Part shown: piece after piece, positions 62,659 through 64,000 of the stretch
How the letters are laid out: the number at the start of each line of letters is the position of its first letter
Numbering within the stretch: the first letter of the stretch is position 1
DNA from: Parelaphostrongylus tenuis
Lineage: Eukaryota > Nematoda > Chromadorea > Rhabditida > Metastrongylidae
Direction: 5' to 3'
Assembly (NCBI GenBank): GCA_019055375.1
Contig: JAHQIW010007105.1
Coordinates: 62,001-126,000, forward strand
Length of the DNA stretch: 64,000 bases
The notes under the pieces: model-generated
Told to the model about the DNA's origin: nothing
Database searches by the model: none
Seen by the model: the letters and a program-made list of their open reading frames with translations, nothing else
Translations under genes and position numbers: made by a program

Positions 62659-62919
62659 CTGAAATCAGCAAGACCATAGAACAAAAATATAAACAACTAA
62701 GCACTAATAGAGACACTAATGAAAAGTTTCATTAGAATGCACTTTGCAAAAACATTTGATTTTTACACAAAAAACAAGGAAAAACACTTAAAATTTTGGG
62801 TTTTTTACAAAAAAATATGGCAAATATCCACCACTTCCACAAACCGCCATGGATCACACTGAAGGTTACACGTTCCGTGACTATTTGCAATTGTCATTCT
62901 TTCTAACACACAAGCCTCC

Positions 62920-63205
62920 AAGTGGTGCGTGTGGCGCAGTAGTTGAAAGTGCTCTACGACGCACACGTGGTCGATGATTTCATTTCGCGCTCATGGGCTC
63001 ACCAAGCCGTCCATCTATTCGGGGTTGACGAATCTGCGCCAGGATTTTTCTGGGAGGATAGAAGCACTGACTTGATACATCGGAGGGCACCGCGAGTCAA
63101 TGTAAAAGCTAGATATGCATTCAATCACAATCCCTACAAACGATACTCGATGACGTTGAATGCACGGCGCATCTCTAAGGGATTGATCAATGCAGAGAGC
63201 TTTTA
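62920..63205 (+). repeat. S-II SINE-like repeat, copy 2
   Basis: Head GTGCGTGTGGCGCAGTAGTT resembles the A-box region at 49645. Body GAAGCACTGACTTGATACAT and GGGATTGATCAATGCAGAGA match 49780-49910. Confidence 0.55.
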
Positions 63206-63239
63206 GAGATTCACAAGTCTTGCTGGATAAACGTTCATA

Positions 63240-63445
63240 ACGCAAGAGACTCTGGGTTCACTTTATCGAAAGGATAGAAGTTCTCGGTATAGATCAGTCC
63301 ACGACAAATGTGCCACGTGTTCGACTTCATCAAGCCTTGTTGGAGGCGATTGAATGCGCATCCCGTCTCTAAAATAACTCGCGGCGACCTACAAATGAAC
63401 AAGTCAGTTGAGCACTCTTCTATCCTTCCCAACTCGTATCAAGTT
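63240..63445 (-). repeat. S-II SINE-like repeat, copy 3 (partial)
   Basis: On minus, GGATAGAAGAGTGCTCAACT and ATGCGCATTCAATCGCC follow the order of copy 2. The head is missing. Confidence 0.45.
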
Positions 63446-63497
63446 ACCGATCCCGGAGAGATGGTAGACATAATGATCTTTGGAAGCGGAATCAAAT

Positions 63498-63535
63498 TGT
63501 GTGTGTATGTGTGTGTGTTGTGTGTGTGCGGAAGG
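63498..63535. repeat. GT microsatellite
   Basis: Imperfect GT run. Confidence 0.7.
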
Positions 63536-63844
63536 GTACCTCTAATCATCAAGCCACACGCATTATGCTGCACTTTATAAGTCAAATTTGAACACCATAA
63601 GAATTAATGAAATTAGAGGAAAGATCAGACAGGAATCCCCCGACCCACAATGTGGAGCTTTTCAAAAATTTCGTACCGAATTCATAAGTCTGGATATGTT
63701 GCGAAGGGCGAGAGGTAGCGTCACTTAATGGTGACGGTAAGAGCACAGAATGATCAAGATCTCCCTTTGACAAACTACCCGTCAGGACGGTAAGGGTTTA
63801 ATTTATTATACATTGTGTACGTGCGGTAAAGTGGTTCAGGATGA

Positions 63845-64000
63845 ACTGAAACCTGAGTCTACGCTATATAACCCGATGGTCCGATTCCTCAAGAAAAGCC
63901 TTGAAAAAAAGGACGCTATATCCGTACTCGTCTAGGTCACTCGAGGATCAACAGGACGACAGATGATACGGGTGACCTAAGGAGGACGTCTAAAACAACT
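63845..64000 (-). repeat. T repeat, copy 5 (cut by window end)
   Basis: The complement has GTCACCCGTATCATCTGTCG, TCCTCGAGTGACCTAGACGA and GGAATCGGACCATCGGGTTA, matching T copy 4. Confidence 0.5.

Noticed and set aside
1..64000. CRISPR arrays, bacterial operons, ribosome-binding sites or rRNA genes
   Set aside because: Nothing of the kind is visible; exons, introns and repeats are eukaryotic.

Overview
The window reads as nuclear DNA of a parasitic nematode, most likely a strongylid such as a hookworm. This is inferred from short exons, splice acceptors of the TTTCAG type, a conserved pair of C. elegans-like genes, and retroelement families I recognise from hookworm genomes. No long reading frame is a whole host gene. 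I found the host genes by joining exons by hand, checking phase and splice sites.

Host genes. (1) An mlc-5-like essential myosin light chain on the minus strand, four exons, 48164-56154, 143 aa. (2) Directly downstream on the same strand, a taf-9-like TFIID subunit, four exons, 43923-47760, about 180 aa. From memory these two genes are also neighbours in C. elegans, so the pair looks like conserved synteny and perhaps an operon. (3) A family of small secreted proteins I cannot name: G1 (13947-15919, minus, five exons, 228 aa, intact), G2 (38126-39567, minus, same exons, 2-nt deletion in exon 1) and G3 (31788-33186, plus, pseudogene).

Mobile DNA fills most of the rest. There are five Penelope-like element (PLE) copies with GIY-YIG endonuclease (6533-8590, 9560-11172, 22403-23400, 29290-30590, 46840-47275), plus tail remnants near 18900 and 24880. 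There are two broken RTE-type LINE copies (2740-5200, 54247-55090), a piggyBac-like transposase remnant (35395-36420), a family of roughly 900-bp long-inverted-repeat elements (called M here), tRNA-derived SINE-like repeats, and a roughly 190-bp repeat (called T).

The striking signal is a large set of type I hammerhead ribozymes (HHRs). One family sits in the PLE terminal repeats. At least four more sit in non-coding inverted-repeat elements (called F1-F4), usually as outward-facing pairs, one on each strand. Their stems covary between copies, loops are often GNRA, and repeat units are about 255-290 nt. They look like non-autonomous, retrozyme-like relatives of PLEs. Several lie in introns of the taf-9-like, mlc-5-like and G1 genes, some in sense with the pre-mRNA.

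Layout: 1-5200 repeats, F1 and RTE; 6.5-11.2 kb two PLEs; 11.5-11.8 kb F1; 13.6-16.2 kb gene G1; 16.5-30.6 kb repeats, SINEs, PLE-3 and PLE-4; 31.8-33.2 kb G3; 34.3-36.4 kb F4 and piggyBac; 37.8-39.9 kb G2; 42.7-43.9 kb F1 and M; 43.9-56.2 kb the taf-9/mlc-5 pair with repeat-filled introns; 56.4-64 kb SINEs, F3, M, F2 and F1.
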